A stretch of 64,000 nt of DNA, taken from Nannocystis sp. (lineage in GTDB: Bacteria > Myxococcota_A > Polyangia > Nannocystales > Nannocystaceae). A program made the translations under genes and the position numbers. Below, piece after piece: positions 63,433 through 64,000 of the stretch. The DNA is taken from NCBI RefSeq assembly GCF_016714285.1, contig NZ_JADJNN010000035.1, positions 1 through 64,000 on the forward strand, given 5' to 3'. The notes beneath the pieces are model-generated. The model worked only from the letters and a program-made list of their open reading frames with translations, ran no database searches and was not told where the DNA came from. The first letter of the stretch is position 1. Each line of letters begins with the position of its first letter.

Positions 63433-64000
63433 ATGCGAACCCTCGCTCGCCTGCCCGCCGCGCTGCTCCTCATATCCGCATGCGGCGGCGGTGAGGACGA
63501 CGACACCGGCGCCGCAACCACCGCCAGCGCCTCGCAGGGCAGCATCTCGCTCTCGGGCCCCACCGCACCCGGCACGACCACCACCGCCGCCGACACCACC
63601 GCGACGGGCGAGCTGGTGACCACGGGAGGCCCAACCACCAGCGAGACGAACGGCCCGAAGTTCGACCTCGGCGACGCCACCGGCGGTCCGGACACCGGCG
63701 CCCAGGAGATGTGCCCGTGCGCCCCCAAGCTCGACCTGATCTACCTGCTCTCGGACGACCGCGAGCTGTGGACCTACGCCCCGCTCAGCGACAGCTTCAC
63801 GATGATCGGCCCGCTCGGCTGCCCGACCACCGACGGCACCTTCTCGATGGGCGTCGGCCGCGACGGCAAGGCGTGGATCCAGACCACATACCTCGAAGAC
63901 CAGATCAACCAAACCTACATCGGCGACCTCTTCATCCTCGACGTCAACGACCCGGCCAATTGCACCGACCCCGGGTACACGCCGGGCGCCGGCGGCTGGC
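63433..64000 (+). CDS. Lipoprotein with Thr-rich linker (cut by window end)
   Basis: The first 189 residues of an exported lipoprotein. A signal with lipobox LLISAC (MRTLARLPAALLLISAC) is followed by an acidic patch and a Thr/Gly/Ser-rich linker of about 60 residues. The start of a domain follows with CPCAPKLDLIYLLSDDRELWTYAPLSDSFTMIG, resembling the opening of a beta-propeller or DUF-type surface protein. The architecture is typical of Nannocystineae surface lipoproteins. The rest lies outside the window. Confidence 0.85.
   Translation, partial: MRTLARLPAALLLISACGGGEDDDTGAATTASASQGSISLSGPTAPGTTTTAADTTATGELVTTGGPTTSETNGPKFDLGDATGGPDTGAQEMCPCAPKLDLIYLLSDDRELWTYAPLSDSFTMIGPLGCPTTDGTFSMGVGRDGKAWIQTTYLEDQINQTYIGDLFILDVNDPANCTDPGYTPGAGGW

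Noticed and set aside
63373..63912. Minus-strand frame opposite the terminal lipoprotein
   Set aside because: The plus-strand frame has a signal peptide, lipobox and typical linker; the minus frame has none.

Overview
The window looks like chromosomal DNA of a high-GC myxobacterium, most probably of the Nannocystineae. The signs are very GC-rich third positions, many lipoproteins with Thr/Ser/Gly-rich linkers behind the lipobox, several Hanks-type Ser/Thr kinases with extracytoplasmic tails, DUF1501/cytochrome modules and an alternative complex III. This placement is inferred from gene content. I see no insertion sequence, phage gene, CRISPR array or replication origin.

Layout. (1) 1-10985, minus strand: a tightly overlapping operon moaA-ccmE-ccmF-zinc-ribbon protein-Ig-like protein-ccmA-ccmB-ccmC-ccmD-like-small membrane protein-acyl-CoA dehydrogenase-murI (cut by the window edge). 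This is cytochrome c maturation system I with a CxxxY-type CcmE and no local CcmG/H/I. (2) 11178-14642, plus strand: a secreted module of a frameshifted haem-motif lipoprotein, a Tat-exported DUF1501 protein and a small CxxCH lipoprotein. (3) 14788-31172, minus strand: the respiratory block. It reads Cys-rich protein-ctaB-sco-cytochrome c, then actA-B-C-D-E-F-membrane protein-sco-coxB-coxA-coxC-coxD, that is alternative complex III followed by a caa3-type oxidase. The Ccm system of region 1 would supply the haem-attachment machinery for these cytochromes. (4) 31271-35000, plus strand: an alpha/beta hydrolase, a rhomboid protease with two zinc ribbons, and a Ser/Thr kinase. (5) 35019-41470, minus strand: a TlpA-like thioredoxin and three envelope proteins with 2, 3 and 2 DsbA-like domains, plus a secreted unknown. 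(6) 41674-41991: divergent tRNA-Gly(GCC) and tRNA-Asn(GTT), each followed by a strong hairpin.

(7) 42052-50442: mixed small genes. They include a methyltransferase, a 12-bp tandem array, a thioesterase, Ogt, a frameshifted F420-reductase-like gene, WrbA, an HxlR regulator with two palindromic candidate operators, a second kinase, a lipoprotein, and HslR (encoded downstream of TrmK). (8) 51237-55632, plus strand: an ECF sigma factor fused to anti-sigma and degenerate cupin-like domains, a DUF493 protein, LpoB with a COG3014-type partner, and a beta-barrel protein. (9) 55683-63177, minus strand: an accessory cluster of an asparaginase-ankyrin fusion, a SIR2-like/P-loop NTPase, and a membrane protein joining an AAA NTPase, a Ser/Thr kinase and TPRs. 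A partial lipoprotein runs off the right end.

The best candidates for something undescribed are the SIR2-NTPase/AAA-kinase-TPR pair, a dispersed palindrome (TGTCC-N4-GGACA, six exact copies in 64 kb), the single-chain sigma/anti-sigma/cupin protein, the seven-domain DsbA-like cluster, and a twin-CX10C protein beside oxidase assembly genes.
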